DNA from: Castanea sativa
Taxonomy: Eukaryota; Streptophyta; Magnoliopsida; Fagales; Fagaceae
Reading direction: 5' to 3'
DNA: 64,000 nucleotides
Assembly: GCF_040712315.1 (NCBI RefSeq)
Contig: NC_134023.1
Span: forward strand, 63,193,257 to 63,257,256
The notes beneath the pieces were generated by a model. It saw nothing but the letters and a program-made list of their open reading frames with translations. It did not search any database and was not told the origin of the DNA. Within the stretch, counting starts at the first letter, position 1. Each line of letters begins with the position of its first letter. Below, piece after piece: positions 21,101 through 31,308 of this stretch. Both the position numbers and the translations under genes were made by a program.

Positions 21101-22322
21101 AAAGCTGTATATAATAGATTGCTCAAGCCTTGTCAACATTAGCTTGACATCTACTTTAAGGACACTAAATATTAATGGTTGTAGTGGTTTGAAATCCTTG
21201 TCAATCTCTAATTGTACATGTTTGGAAAAGGCAAGCATTAGGAGATGTAATTCTTTGACGTTGATTTCAAGAGGTCAGTTGCCTCAAAATTTGAAAACGC
21301 TAAATATAAGAGATTGTGAGAATTTGCAGTTTTTGGCAGATGAGGGAGAGGCTTCTTCTAATTCTTCTTCTCTTCTTGAGTACTTGGTTATTTGGGGCTG
21401 TCCATCTCTAAAATGCATATCATCAAGTGGCGACCTACCTACCACGCTTAAACGCCTTGAGATTTGGTCATGCATAGAGCTCACATCCTTATCATCAAAA
21501 AACGAGTTACCTACAGCTCTTAAATACCTTTCTGTAAGGGACTGTCCAAAGATGGAGTCAATAGCGAACAACTTACCCAACATTGCGTCTCTTGAATATC
21601 TTCATATCGAAAGTTGTGCAGAGTTGAAATCCTTACCGGTGGGCCTACACAAACTCTGCCACCTCAATAAGATCGAGATATTGGGCTGCCCTAGTTTTGT
21701 TTCCTTCCCAGATGGAGGGTTATTCCCCACCAACTTGAGAGAGCTTTCGATCCATGGCTGTGAGAAACTGGAGGCCTGGCCCAACTGCATGCCGAACCTC
21801 AATTCTCTTCATATCGTCAATTGTCCAAGCGTCATATACTTTCCAGAAGAGGGTTACCCCACCAGTCTAACATCACTCTCATTTGGCGGGGAGAATATCT
21901 GTAAGCAAGTAACTGTGTGGGGATTGCACAGACTAACCTCTCTTACATCACTCCGTATTGATGGTGGAATTCCAGATTGGCAGTCGTTTCCAGATGAGCA
22001 AGATGGGAAGCTGACGATGACACTTCCTTCCTCTCTTACCCAGCTAACGATTCAGAGCATTCCAAATATAGTAATTCTATCTTCAAAATGCTTTCAAAAT
22101 CTCTCTACTCTTGAACAATTGGGCATCTTAGATTGCCCTAAACTCGCATCCCTCCCAGAGAAGGGCCTACCTCCCTCGCTTCTGCAACTTTATATTTACG
22201 CGTGTCCATTGCTGAAACAACATTGCGAGAAAGGCGGGCGAGAGTGGTCCAAGATAGCCAACGTCCCTTACGTTACGATTGATGGGAGGTCTGTCTATGA
22301 GTTGGAGGAGGAGCAAAAATAA
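18180..22322 (+). CDS. CC-NB-ARC-LRR disease resistance protein (RPP13-like type)
   Basis: Intracellular immune receptor that senses a pathogen effector and switches from ADP to ATP to trigger defence. Single exon, 1380 aa from the ATG at 18180, the first ATG of the frame. Order: Rx-type coiled coil (about 1-150) with the EDVID-region variant LAYDVDDILDE (75-85); NB-ARC with P-loop GMGGIGKTT (202-210), RNBS-A (DVKAWGCVAEDFD), kinase-2 LLILDDVW (277-284, Trp as usual in CC types), RNBS-B GSKIIITTR (304-312), GLPLA (369-373), RNBS-D CFAYCSLFPKDYEF (425-438) and MHD (491-493); then irregular LRRs from about 577 to near the end, later ones rich in Cys (SCxELxSLP). The C-terminus is acidic, ending ELEEEQK. 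All nucleotide-binding motifs are intact and the length is normal for the R3a/RPP13-like group. The P-loop codons resemble a miR482/2118 target. The effector recognised cannot be inferred. Confidence 0.95.
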   Translation: MSVIGDAALSAFFGKLFEKLTSDDLLKFFQQEKVDADLKRWRTTLMKIHAVLDDAEEKQMTNKLVKIWLGELEDLAYDVDDILDEFATEALGRELNPEPKSKFLKIYDAWVGSNRSFGTLMRSKIKEIDTRLQEIVTQKNNLELRENAGLGRTGATRPRVPTTSLVNEGHTHGREEDKKAIVKLLLSGESSNAQLSVIPILGMGGIGKTTLAQLVYNDIEVSHYFDVKAWGCVAEDFDIVRVTREILQSVTSESCNDNNLDLLQVKLKGKLSGKKFLLILDDVWNENYNDWTRLRCPFEFGAQGSKIIITTRNDRVSSTMGTTEAYKLKELPDDACLIVFIQNTLGTTDFSAYPELQEFGPKILERCQGLPLAAKALGGLLRTIHCDEWKNVLNNKIWDMSEENSDVLPTLRLSYLYLPSYLKRCFAYCSLFPKDYEFKKQELILLWMAEGLVQASEKHKSMEELGVEYFHDLYKRSLFQQSSRNKSLFVMHDLINDLAQWAAGQLCYWLEDKSGGNMQPKISTKVRHFSYAHCECDGITKFKDLTKDMRIRTFLPLPTNDGSYLTNYVFSCLLPQFRCLRVLSLSGYQVFELPSSIGDLKHLRYLDLSQTLIRSLPKSTSSLYNLQTLILKYCDCLTKLPEKIGNLVNLRHLDIEGANLIKEMPMRMKELKNLQTLSNFVVGKDIASKIGDLMNLESLKGTLCISHLENVLDVEDARRANLLGKKNLHVLVMKWESELDQRASLDILDMLQPSTTVKEISIDGYVGAKFPTWFGHPSFSNMVLLRIERCRKCTSLPAIGQLPWLRDLVLVGLSAVQTVGLEFYGKDCPKPFPSLESLCFKDMQEWKDWIPCKVEYEEFPRLRELSISQCPKLQGKLPHHVPLLEKISINGCEQLDISIPNFPKLHALEIKGCKGVVSRSTDELCFLKSTILSIPYVKSLTKEFMHGLAKVENLTVDNCKELTSLWQDEFISLIKLYIIDCSSLVNISLTSTLRTLNINGCSGLKSLSISNCTCLEKASIRRCNSLTLISRGQLPQNLKTLNIRDCENLQFLADEGEASSNSSSLLEYLVIWGCPSLKCISSSGDLPTTLKRLEIWSCIELTSLSSKNELPTALKYLSVRDCPKMESIANNLPNIASLEYLHIESCAELKSLPVGLHKLCHLNKIEILGCPSFVSFPDGGLFPTNLRELSIHGCEKLEAWPNCMPNLNSLHIVNCPSVIYFPEEGYPTSLTSLSFGGENICKQVTVWGLHRLTSLTSLRIDGGIPDWQSFPDEQDGKLTMTLPSSLTQLTIQSIPNIVILSSKCFQNLSTLEQLGILDCPKLASLPEKGLPPSLLQLYIYACPLLKQHCEKGGREWSKIANVPYVTIDGRSVYELEEEQK
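18783..18806 (+). promoter_or_regulatory. Possible miR482/2118 target at the P-loop
   Basis: The codons for GMGGIGKT read GGTATGGGGGGAATAGGT then AAAACA. The miR482/2118 superfamily is known to target this P-loop stretch in NLR transcripts. By eye there are several mismatches to the canonical complement, so pairing is possible but unproven. Confidence 0.35.
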
Positions 22323-23258
22323 AATAAAAAAATTATAAAACAAAGAGCAATATTTACTCATAATAGTTACTCCTTCCTTCCAGGTACAACATTATTTGGT
22401 TTCATAATATTTCTCATTACATTGTTGACATCAAAAGCAGAATACAACAAAATCCTCTATGTTTGTATATGAACAATACAATTTTAATAATTCAAATCCT
22501 AACCCAAGCTAATTCTTGCAGTGTTGCAGCAGAGACTAGCTTCTGAATTGCTAAATGTTCTACTGGAATTTCAAAACATGGAGGTATGTTAAATTTAATT
22601 ATTTTCCTTTTTTAACAATTGAACTTCTGGCACTCTGAAATTTTAGAGTCAAATAGTTTGTAATTTATTTGAATTATGTGAACACTTTATGCTCAGGCAG
22701 GCAGCTATTCGATAAAATGCCTAAAAGAGATATTGTATTGTGTTTGAAATTTTATTACCTCATCAATATCTCATATACTTTGTAATTTGTTTAAATTATT
22801 GGCTTGGCTATCAGCTGTGATTTGATGATTTCAGGTTATCAGTAAATGTGCAGAGAATGGCAGGATGCCCCTTTAGTACTATACTTTTAAACATTTGTCA
22901 TGCCTTGCATAGATTGATCAAAGCATTGTCACCTTTGCTGCAAATGGCAGGTATTTTATTGGAAATTTGAGAAACTAAACAATTGCTTCTGTAAAGTGGT
23001 TTACAAATTTGAGGTTCCTTATTCTTATTAGCATCCATTTTTCAAATCTTACATGGAGTAAAAGTTTACAAATCAATTGTCATTTAGTTCACTGACTAAT
23101 CTGCTTCATTACTAATCAATAGTATTCTGTATTGGTACTGGTCTTTTAACTTCTTTTTCTGAACTGATGCATGTATGTACTACCAGAAACCACCCTACCA
23201 GCAAAGTTGCAGAATCAATCAGAACCTTCTTAGAGCAATGAAATTTATTGGTTCTCCA
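22323..23258 (+). repeat. NLR 3' flank, first unit of a tandem duplication
   Basis: The stretch from TACTCCTTCC-TTCCAGGTACAAC (about 22367) through AACCCAAGCTAATTCTTGCA, AGAGACTAGCTTCTGAATTG and GATTGATCAAAGCATTGTCAC (about 22914) recurs at 24166-24720. Both units lead to an IQD start (23259 and 26108). The GATTGATCAAAGCATTGTCAC motif occurs a third time at 23952. Confidence 0.75.
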
Positions 23259-23811
23259 ATGGTTAAGAAGAAGAGCTGGTTCAACACATCGAACAGGTTC
23301 TTTATAAGAGAGACAAACTCAAAACAAGAAACAGTAAAGAAATTTGCTTATTTGTTCAGTTTTGGTCTTTGATTCTGTTCCTCACTGCTAGAGCAATTAT
23401 CAGGAAAGGAGAAGGAAATGGATTTTTGGAGGGCTTAAGATCAAAAGGTTATCCTTGCTCACTGCACCATCATCATTAAATGAAAGAAGTCTAGGTGAGG
23501 CTGAGGAAGAGCTGATCAAGCATGCTCTTGCTGTAGTCCATGCCGCCACTGCTGCTGCTGAAGCAGCTGTTACAACTGCTCTAGTTGATGCTGAGATTGT
23601 CCAGTTCACCAGCACCCCTCAATATAACCATCAATGTGTAAATGAATTGGAAGTGTTTTCAGTCATTCCAGTTCAAGATGAAGCCCCTCAGTGCAACTAT
23701 CAATGCATGAGAGAAATCCTGAATTTGCTGCCACCAGAATTCAGTCTGCCTTTAGGGGTTTACCTTGTGAGTTTAAAGAAGGTCTCTCTATCTCATATCT
23801 TCTTCCTCTAA
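23259..23811 (+). pseudogene. IQD-family pseudogene, copy B (5' half only)
   Basis: Exon 1 is 23259-23333, reading MVKKKSWFN then RFFIRETNSKQET, followed by a GTAAAG donor. A TTATCAG acceptor starts exon 2 at 23404, which reads ERRRKWIFGGLKIKR and continues through TAPSSLNE, a Glu-rich stretch and an Ala-rich helix typical of IQD N-termini. This part is open, unlike copy C. Next comes the first IQ motif: IQSAFRG is followed by an extra base that shifts the frame, so IQSTFRGYL of copy C is lost. The frame ends at 23811. Everything downstream in IQD genes (remaining IQ repeats, DUF4005 region) is absent here. A short N-terminal peptide could be translated, but I see no reason to call it functional. 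Confidence 0.75.
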
Positions 23812-24044
23812 GTTTATTTAATCTCTGCTAATTGACATGTTTTGGAAACTATGTATATGATATAGTTCTGCCTGTAAGAAGGAAACATATTTCAGGAATT
23901 TGGTACTGACAGCAAATTTATGTCAACTTTTAACTCTAATCATAGCAGCAAATTGATCAAAGCATTGTCACATGTTCTGCAGATGGCAAGTATTTTATAA
24001 CCATGTCCATTAATATCATTGTTTCCTTAAAATGTGCAGCCACC

Positions 24045-24130
24045 AAATATTAGTATGATATAAATGATCTAGATCATTCCATAACATATGTTGATCTTGG
24101 CCACTTCATTAGAGGAGGAGCAGCAATAAT
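24045..24130 (+). pseudogene. Relic of an NLR 3' end between the two IQD copies
   Basis: One frame ends Ser-Leu-Glu-Glu-Glu-Gln-Gln-stop (GAGGAGGAGCAGCAATAA at 24113-24130), and a neighbouring frame upstream reads ITYVDLG. This parallels the end of the intact NLR, which has PYVTIDG, then ELEEEQK and stop. The sequence that follows (TTTACTCCTTCCAGGTGCAAC) also matches the NLR 3' flank. It implies that a second NLR once sat here and was deleted apart from its last codons. Confidence 0.55.
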
Positions 24131-26107
24131 TGCGCAAAACATAGAGGAAAAAAGTTTAGATATTTACTCCTTCCAGGTGCAACATTAATTCGTTTTATAA
24201 TATTGATCATTACATATTTACATGTTCAAATCTGAACACAACAAAATCCTCTGTGTTTGTATTTAAAATACAATATAATTTCAATAATTCAAACCCCAAC
24301 CCAAGCTAATTCTTGCATGGTTGCAACAGAGACTAGCTTCTGAATTGATAAACCTTCTATTGGAATTTCAAAACGTGGAGGTATGTTAAATTTTGGTTAC
24401 CATATGTTCAACATCTTTTTACCTCATCAATATCTCTTATAGTTAGTAATTTATTTGAATTATACGAATCCTATATGCTTGGGCACACAACTGTATGATA
24501 AAATGCCTAAAAGAGGTATTGTATCATGATTGAAATTTCACCTCATTAATACCTCTTATACATAGTAATTTATTTGAATTATTGGGTTGGCTATCAGCTG
24601 TGATTTGATGATTACAGGCTACATATTGTGTTCTGCAACACGATGATCACTGGATGTGCACAAAATGTCATTTCAAACAAATATTGTGTCTTGCATAGAT
24701 TGATCAAAGCATTGTCACTTGTGCTGCAAATGGCAGGTATTTCATAACTGTAAGTCCATAAATATCAGAATTTCATTTAAATGTTAAAATTTTATTATTA
24801 AATAAATGAATAGTAATAGTTATTTTATTTTAAATTCTTATGTTGCATGCAATATTGATTCATATTCTCTGCAATATATATTTTTTACCTGGTTAGAAAT
24901 CTATCCTAAAGTGCTCCCACTGGAGCTCATTTTAGTACTAATTGGCTCCTATTTGGGTGGAGAGATGCTCTTTGGATACTGATCTTTATTATTCTTTCAT
25001 TGTTGTAATTGGAGCCATTCTTTGGGCTATTTGGAAATGCAGTATTGTAGAGCCATGCTTGAAGGAAGGCTATCAATGCTTCTCAAGCTATTAATTACTG
25101 CAAGCACATGGCCACATTCTTTCAAGAAGCAATGGCTGGGAATCATTCCCTAAATGTGGCTTTAAACCTCCTGTCTAAAATTGGAAATGATTTGTTGAAT
25201 TTAAGATCAAATAGGGAACCAAATTTTGGATTTTAGTTGAAGTTAGTAAAAAAAGGGAGAGTTGCGTGCAAGGTGTAAGCTCTATTTGCAATGATCAAAT
25301 GAGGAACCAAATTGTGGTTCACTTTTATACTTTGTTGGCTAGAAAGAAATCCATAGTACTTCCTCAGGAAAGTCGTGAAAGCTCAACCCATGCACTTATT
25401 AAAGGTGTGGTAGCTGCAGTTGTAACTACTAGCAGATCTGAGGTTTGCAGCCTTTGTTGTGCACCACCAAGTTTGGAGATTTGAGCAGTTAAGTAAGAAA
25501 TTTCTGTGCTGCTTTCATGATTTTCTAAACTCTGGGTTGAACAAATCCCAGGCAAATCCTTCAAATGCTTGTTAGCTTGCCAATTCTACAGCTTCCTCTT
25601 TTACGTAGACTGTTCCTCTTCTTGACCAGAATTTAAGGCTTTCCCCCTGAATCAATATCCATATTGAAGAGAAATAAATTTCTTGACATGGTGAATCTTG
25701 TTTGATTTGCTGAATACCACTAATAGGTGATTTTGCAGATTGTTAAGAAATTTTTAAATTTCATTCTCATTCTACAAAGCACTACTGTACAATTGCCATA
25801 GCATTAATTTCGTGGAAATTTGGGCTACTCAACAATTGCTTCTGCAAAATGGTTTTGATGTTCAGCCTTATTCTACTTATTATCCCCTTTTCAAATCTTA
25901 AATGGAGTAAAAGTTTACAAGTCAATTGTCAATTAGTTCACTGACTAATCTGCTCCATTACTAATAAATAGTATTCTGTATTGGTATTGGTCTTTTGACT
26001 TCTTTTTCTGTACTGATGCATGTATGTACTACCAGAAACCACCATACCAGCATAGTTGCGGAATCAATCAGAACCTTCTTAGACCATTGTAATTTATTGG
26101 TTCTCCA
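24131..26107 (+). repeat. Second tandem unit (NLR 3' flank to IQD start), enlarged by an insertion
   Basis: Collinear with 22340-23258 but about 1 kb longer. The extra sequence lies between about 24760 and 25790 and holds LINE-like coding debris. Similarity resumes near 25800, with GGAAATTTGGG...CTACTCAACAATTGCTTCTG, and runs to the IQD exon. Confidence 0.7.
24880..25290 (+). pseudogene. LINE-like coding debris inside the second tandem unit
   Basis: One frame reads IGAILWAIWKC near 25012-25044, and after a frameshift KAINASQAINYCKHM (about 25066-25110) and on to LLSKIGNDLL. The Leu-Trp-x-Ile-Trp-Lys pattern is typical of the region after the reverse transcriptase in plant LINEs. The segment is absent from the first tandem unit, which supports an insertion. 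Termini and target duplication not resolved. Confidence 0.4.
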
Positions 26108-27990
26108 ATGGCTAAGAAGAAGAGCTGGTTCAACATAGTGAAGAGGTTCTTTATTAGAGAGACAAACTCAAAACAAGAAAAGGTAAAATAATCTGCTTAT
26201 TTGTTTAGTTTTGGTCTTGGATTCTGTTCCTCACTGCTAGAACAATTATCAGGATAGGAGAAGGAAATGGATTTTTGGAGGTCTTAAGATCAAAAGGTCA
26301 GCCTCGCTCACTGCACCATCATCCTTAAATGAAATGATTCTAGGTGAGGCTGAGGAAGGGTAGATCAAGCATGCTCTAAGTGTGGCCCATGCCACCACTG
26401 CTGCTGCTGAAGCAGTTGTTACAACTGCTCTAGTTGCTTCTGAGGTTTTCCAGTTCACCAGCACCCCTCGATACGACCATCAATGTGTAAATGAAGTGGA
26501 AGAGTTTTCAGTCATTAGAGTTCAAGGTGAAGCCCCTCAGTCCAACCACAATGTGTGAGTTTTCTGCCACTAGAATTCAGTCTACCTTTCGGGGCTACCT
26601 TGTGAGTTTGAAGGTCTCTCTATCTCATATCTCCTTTCGCAACTTTTATTTATTCTCTGCTAATTGACATGTGTTGGAAATTATGTATATGATATAGTTC
26701 TGCCTGTTAGAAGAAAACGTATATCAGGAATTTGGTATTGAGTCTATCAAATTTATGTCTACTTTCAACTCTAATAATAGCAGAAGGGGGGGGGGGGGGG
26801 GTTGTGGGGGGGAGAAACAAATTAGACCTGTTTTTTAAGTTCTCACAGATTGTGTAATTAATAAGAAAATATGTGGGAGAGTTTTGCAGGCAAGGAAAGC
26901 TTAGTGGGCTTAGAAGGGAATTGTGAGGCAGAGCTGTAAGACGCCAAAGTATAACTACCCTAAAGTTCTTGCAGTCCATCGTAATTACTCAAGTCACAGG
27001 GTAGCACAAGAATATTTGGAATGGTGGAAGGCACTTGGAATTAAGATGGAAGGGAACAATTGCAGAATTGGAAAGACAATATAACAAGGGTATGTAATGC
27101 AGCAAGAACTGGCTTATTCTATTGTGAACAAACTCCCATAAAAAATCTGTTTCTGATTTCTCTCATTGTAGAACATTAGTCTTCTCCCCATCTAATTAAC
27201 TACTTTACTTAATTGTCTTTAACCTATTTTGTCTTTTAAGTTATGGGTGGCAAAATGTTATGATTTTCAGACAGACTCAAATAATCAAAGAAGGTGGGAT
27301 GATAGTGTTTTGTCAAAGGAAAAGGCAGATGCATTGTTTATGAGTAGGTAAGAGGACATCCGGTAGGGTCCTTTTGCTTTATGATCTTATGATTATACAT
27401 TTCTTAATTTTGGTTCAACTACTGAAGTTTTCGACTGAAATTGTTTTCAGAAGTCAGAAGATACGGATTGAAAATAGTAAATGGAAGATGGAGGCTGGAC
27501 CAATGGGTAGAAGAGAACTTGAATATTTGGACTTGGCTTTGACTTCAAATCTAAGACAAAAAGATGACAATAGAAGAAAGCAACTTAAGCTAAGAAATGT
27601 TAAGGGACATAGTAAGTTGGAAGGATTGGATTCTCCTACATTTGTTCCCAGAGGATCAATTCATCATAGAATAGGCAATGCTCATTGGGAGACCATAATT
27701 CTTTGCCAAGCTCGCCTGTTCTTCCAACTTACCTGAATGCAACTGAAAGCTATTCACCATATAAGAATAAAATGTTTCTCATATCCTCTATTACTACTGA
27801 AGTGCCAAGTGGTGGTTGGATTGGCAAGACTAGTGGTTTCTAGCAAAGATCTCCAAGCTCAAAAGGCCTTCTGGGTCCTATAAAATCCAGTCAGAAAGTA
27901 AAGGATCTCAGCTTTAACTTAGAGTGCTCATTGCAGATATTGGATAGACATGGCTTTAGATGATTTCAGAAGTTTGGTGCAAGAAGAGAA
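26108..27990 (+). pseudogene. IQD-family calmodulin-binding pseudogene, copy C (most complete)
   Basis: Exon 1 is 26108-26182 and reads MAKKKSWFNIVKRFFIRETN. After an acceptor at 26251-26252, exon 2 starts DRRRKWIFGGLKIKR but has an in-frame TAG at 26361-26363. The first IQ motif IQSTFRGYLVSLK is clear at about 26570-26608. A degenerate second IQ region is near 26960-26990. The later part has RRWDDSVLSKEKADALF (about 27290-27345), a Gly-Arg-Arg-Glu-Leu-Glu stretch, the QLKLRN segment (27581-27598), LEGLDSPTFVPRGS (27617-27658) and C-terminal pieces TEVPSGG and DRHGFR, consistent with the IQD tail. The internal stop, a missing KEAAMKRERIKEYAF-type block and frameshifts make it a pseudogene. 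It converges on PHF5A. Upstream and downstream context pairs it with copy A. Confidence 0.8.
26786..26812 (+). repeat. G-run with G-quadruplex potential
   Basis: Sixteen consecutive G, then TTGT and seven more G, within an intron-equivalent of IQD copy C. The equivalent place in copy B (about 23950) has no such run, so it arose after the duplication. Homopolymer length may be inaccurate. Confidence 0.8.
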
Positions 27991-29359
27991 CTTGGTCAGT
28001 GTGTCAGGTCGGAGTGGAGAACATAGCCTGTAATTTAATCTAGTTTGAATAGTTAAACAACGGGATGCTGTTATATTTCATCATCAAATGAGTAGCTCAC
28101 TATAATCTTGCATTGTAATTTAATCTAGTTGGAACTCTACTCTACTCCTCCATCCAAACTAGCCATTAAAATGTATTGAGGTTTGGGTTGTATGAGAGGC
28201 TTTTTTTTTTTCTGTTCAATACCAATGGATAAGTGTGTTTAACTTTAACCCCCAACATGCAAAAGAAATAAATAAATCTATTTTACATCACCAAAAGCTA
28301 TTTTATTTATTTTAACTACCCACTTTTTAACAAATAATTTTTTTTTTATGGGTAACCTTTTTAACACATCTGACATCTCTTTTTCTTTTTTAATACCGCT
28401 AATTAAAATAATATTTGTTTTCCTACCCAATTCCAAAACCCAGCAGCAAGTCAGCAACTTCTATCCATTAAATTAAAAATAATAAAAATAAAATCACCAA
28501 ACCCATTAGCAACACCCTCACAAAAACCCAACTACCGCTCAAATACCTAGAAATTTTCACACAAAACCCAACAACCACAGCCACTGCACCACAAAGCCCA
28601 ACAACCACCCAAAAAAAAACTCAATAACCCATGCAAATGGCCAATGCCACCGCTCTCGACCCAACAACCTTCCACAAAGCCCATCAATCACAGCCAAATC
28701 ATAGCTTGTTTGATTGTTTTGTTTAAACAACAGTTTTCGTTGTTTAAACAACACAATATATATTTCCACAATACTTTTCACCCATACATATTTTCACAAC
28801 ACCTAAACAACGTTACTAGAGCAACATTACCAAATAGGCCCTCAACTTGCAAACTCACACCCAACTTTCCAATCGATTTGCAAACCCACACCCACCACAA
28901 TGCCACCTCCACAATCTCCCCAGTCAGGTCGTTGAAACCCCTTTGCCTTGCATGATGCAGTCCTATTTCCTCCATTGCTAGCCGAAAAGATTTTTGTGGA
29001 TGAGAGAGAGAGAGAGAGAGAGAGAGAGGAATAAAATAAGGGGGGAAATGATTTGCAAATTGTACAGTGGACATTTATTTTTAGATGTTACCATATCGTT
29101 TTGTAAAAACTTTGCACATTGATGAATTACCTGATGCGTTGAGGGTGAAATTATGATTCTATGTATTTGGTACTTTATTTTACACAAACAAAATCTAAGA
29201 CAACCGTTTTTGTCCACTGCATTGAAGAAGGAAGAAATACTCTCATCCGAAAAGAGGTAGTAGCATTAGGCAAGGTACTCGAATTACTGGCAAAGAAGCA
29301 TCCACATCCATGTGCATATGAAGCACATTTTCAAGCGTAGGGTAGTGCATTACAATATC
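27991..29359. repeat. Block C spacer, paralogous to 6126-7400
   Basis: Same succession as in block A: GTTTGGGTTGTATGAGAG with poly-T, CCCAACAACC-rich tract, (GA)n, then TTGTACAGTGGACAT. About 140 bases at 28700-28840 (TTGTTTAAACAACAGTTTTCG and a nearby GTTGTTTAAACAAC) are absent from block A and end in ACCAAATAGGCCC, which resembles a small TIR element, but I could not fix its ends. Confidence 0.7.
29002..29028. repeat. (GA)n microsatellite
   Basis: About 13 GA units, paralogous to the longer run at 7041-7076. Confidence 0.95.
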
Positions 29360-30124
29360 AAACGTTATAAATTGTGCTGGATATGGGGCCTAGGCCTGCC
29401 CAATCAGGGAGCCATGATAGCCCAACCAAGCTTAAGGGAGCATACTCTTCCAAGCTATTGTAATGGAGTAGGAAAACCACATCATTAAACATGGCAAGTT
29501 CCTTCCAAGAAGAATTTACTACTACAGCAACTTGATTAACTGAGATACACATCCTAAATAGTTTCAGAAGTACTTGCATTTTCACTCGCACAAAGATCAC
29601 ACCACATACGGCCACTGCCCCAAGATACTTGACATTAAGTCTAGTGCATAAAACCAGATCATTAACTTGAGATTAATGCACAAAACATAATGGGCAAAAT
29701 AATATCAGAAGAGAGAATCAAATTAAGGCTCAAGTTAGTCTAACCTCTCAAATAAAAGTTACACTTCCTATAAGATCTACCCACTCTGATCTGGAATCTA
29801 ATTTCAACATCAAGATGTCAATAAATTGAGATGTGGCAGCTCATGTACACAACAGAAAACAATCATAGTAGTCCTCACAGAAGCTTTTGTAAATAACAAG
29901 TGAAAACTCAGTAGTATCTATGAAAACAAACTCAATACTTTAAAATAGCTCCAGCATTTCAAATCTGCCGTCTTCAGCAATGCTTAAGCATAATAAAAGC
30001 AATGTAAAAGCCTACATATGTGTCTATACTATGCTCATAATCCCGACATATCAAGATTCTTCATCTCAAACTGAGAAATAAAAAGCAGTTTAATAGCAGT
30101 ACACATATGTCCATCCAATTCTCG
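29360..30124 (-). other. 3' flank and presumed 3'UTR of PHF5A
   Basis: Lies directly downstream of the PHF5A stop on the minus strand. It has been duplicated with the last codons at 7401-8142, and in part at 16821-16971. No polyadenylation signal was singled out. Confidence 0.5.
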
Positions 30125-30457
30125 TCATCTTTTCTTAAAACCATATTTCTTACGTTCATAGAATAGGTCCGTTTTGGCACTCCCTAAATTGACAATTTTT
30201 GGACATCCATCCCTATCTTTCTCCTGCTGTGTACACTCTTTGCAATAGTACGCATCAGAAATACCCACTCCTCCACAAATAACACAGCGACCTTGAAAGG
30301 ATCCATAGTTGCATTCATCACAAACTCGAACAAGTGTGCAAGGGCGCACATAGGAATCACATATTACACACTTTCCATCACATTTTTCACAAAGTCGTCC
30401 AATAGCAATTCCTGGCTGCTTCCGGCACATAATCAAATCTGGATGATGCTTGGCCAT
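30125..30457 (-). CDS. PHF5A: PHD finger-like domain protein 5A, SF3b complex subunit of the U2 snRNP
   Basis: Small zinc-knot subunit of SF3b, which helps the U2 snRNP bind the intron branch site. It acts in the nucleus and contacts SF3B1 near the branch-point adenosine pocket. The frame is 110 aa, the usual length of this extremely conserved family (yeast Rds3 is its homologue). It begins [20 protein letters not shown] and ends in a basic KKYGFKKR tail. Thirteen cysteines at 11, 23, 26, 30, 33, 40, 46, 49, 58, 61, 72, 75 and 85, mostly as CxxC pairs, form the zinc sites. The coding sequence has no intron. A splice acceptor (TTGTTCAG) lies 25 bases before the ATG, so the leader is probably spliced. 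Partial copies of its 3' end lie at 8.2 and 17.0 kb. The start is fixed by the family's invariant N-terminus. Confidence 0.97.
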   Translation of the reverse strand: MAKHHPDLIMCRKQPGIAIGRLCEKCDGKCVICDSYVRPCTLVRVCDECNYGSFQGRCVICGGVGISDAYYCKECTQQEKDRDGCPKIVNLGSAKTDLFYERKKYGFKKR

Positions 30458-31277
30458 GCTTTCCGCTACACGATCTTAGTTCCTGAACAAGAATAGGAAA
30501 AGAGAATGTTAAAATCCATGCATGGCATATATAATCAGGATATTTCATCACAAAAACAGAAAATCTCAAGTACAAACATGAAAGAAAACATATAAAAATT
30601 AAATTAGGGGATAATTGTAGCTAGAAATTATGATGTCACTAGTAGATCTCAAACCTAAACTATGATCAGTTGCAATGTCCACCCTAATCTACAATGTTTT
30701 GTAATAAACACACTGATTTGAGATCAATTTGCAATGAGCATTGTGCACCCACGTCTTAAACTAGTGGGATAGGGCAGGATGGATGATGGATCTACAAATT
30801 AATGTGCACAAATCGGTTAATTGTGACAGATTACAGCACCCACCACCTAAACTGCCCATTAATTTGATAATTTTGAGTTGGATGTTAACAAGGACACTAC
30901 AAATTAATCTAGGCAAATGATATTAATTGCACAAATTTATTTGATAGATTCCATCAAGTGAATTATCACTTTGATACATTTATTCAAAAGTAAAGAGATT
31001 TTTCTTCTAATTTCCACTTCCCCTCTCTATGACCATACAAATACAATTAGACATGAAGTTGGACTAAGCGTATTAAAATTTAAATGTGAAGATTAAAATT
31101 GAGATACATGCCAATGCTCTTTAACTTTCTGTTTTCTTTTTTTTATTTATTTAATCAGTTTGTCATAGAATCAAATACAATTAAGCAAGTTGCATGCTCC
31201 TTAAATTCCAAAAGAAAACGGAAAAGAGAAAATGAATATGGCAGATTTACAATTGGTGTCAAGATTCATCTCAAATT

Positions 31278-31308
<31 letters not shown>

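Noticed and set aside
27374..27736. 120-codon open frame as an independent gene
   Set aside because: It is the middle of IQD copy C, matching the C-terminal half of IQD proteins, preceded by stops and lost exons.
28557..29074. Frames at 28557-28781, 28644-28955 and 28778-29074
   Set aside because: Repeat-derived, in the CAACCC-rich and (GA)n block; no domain.
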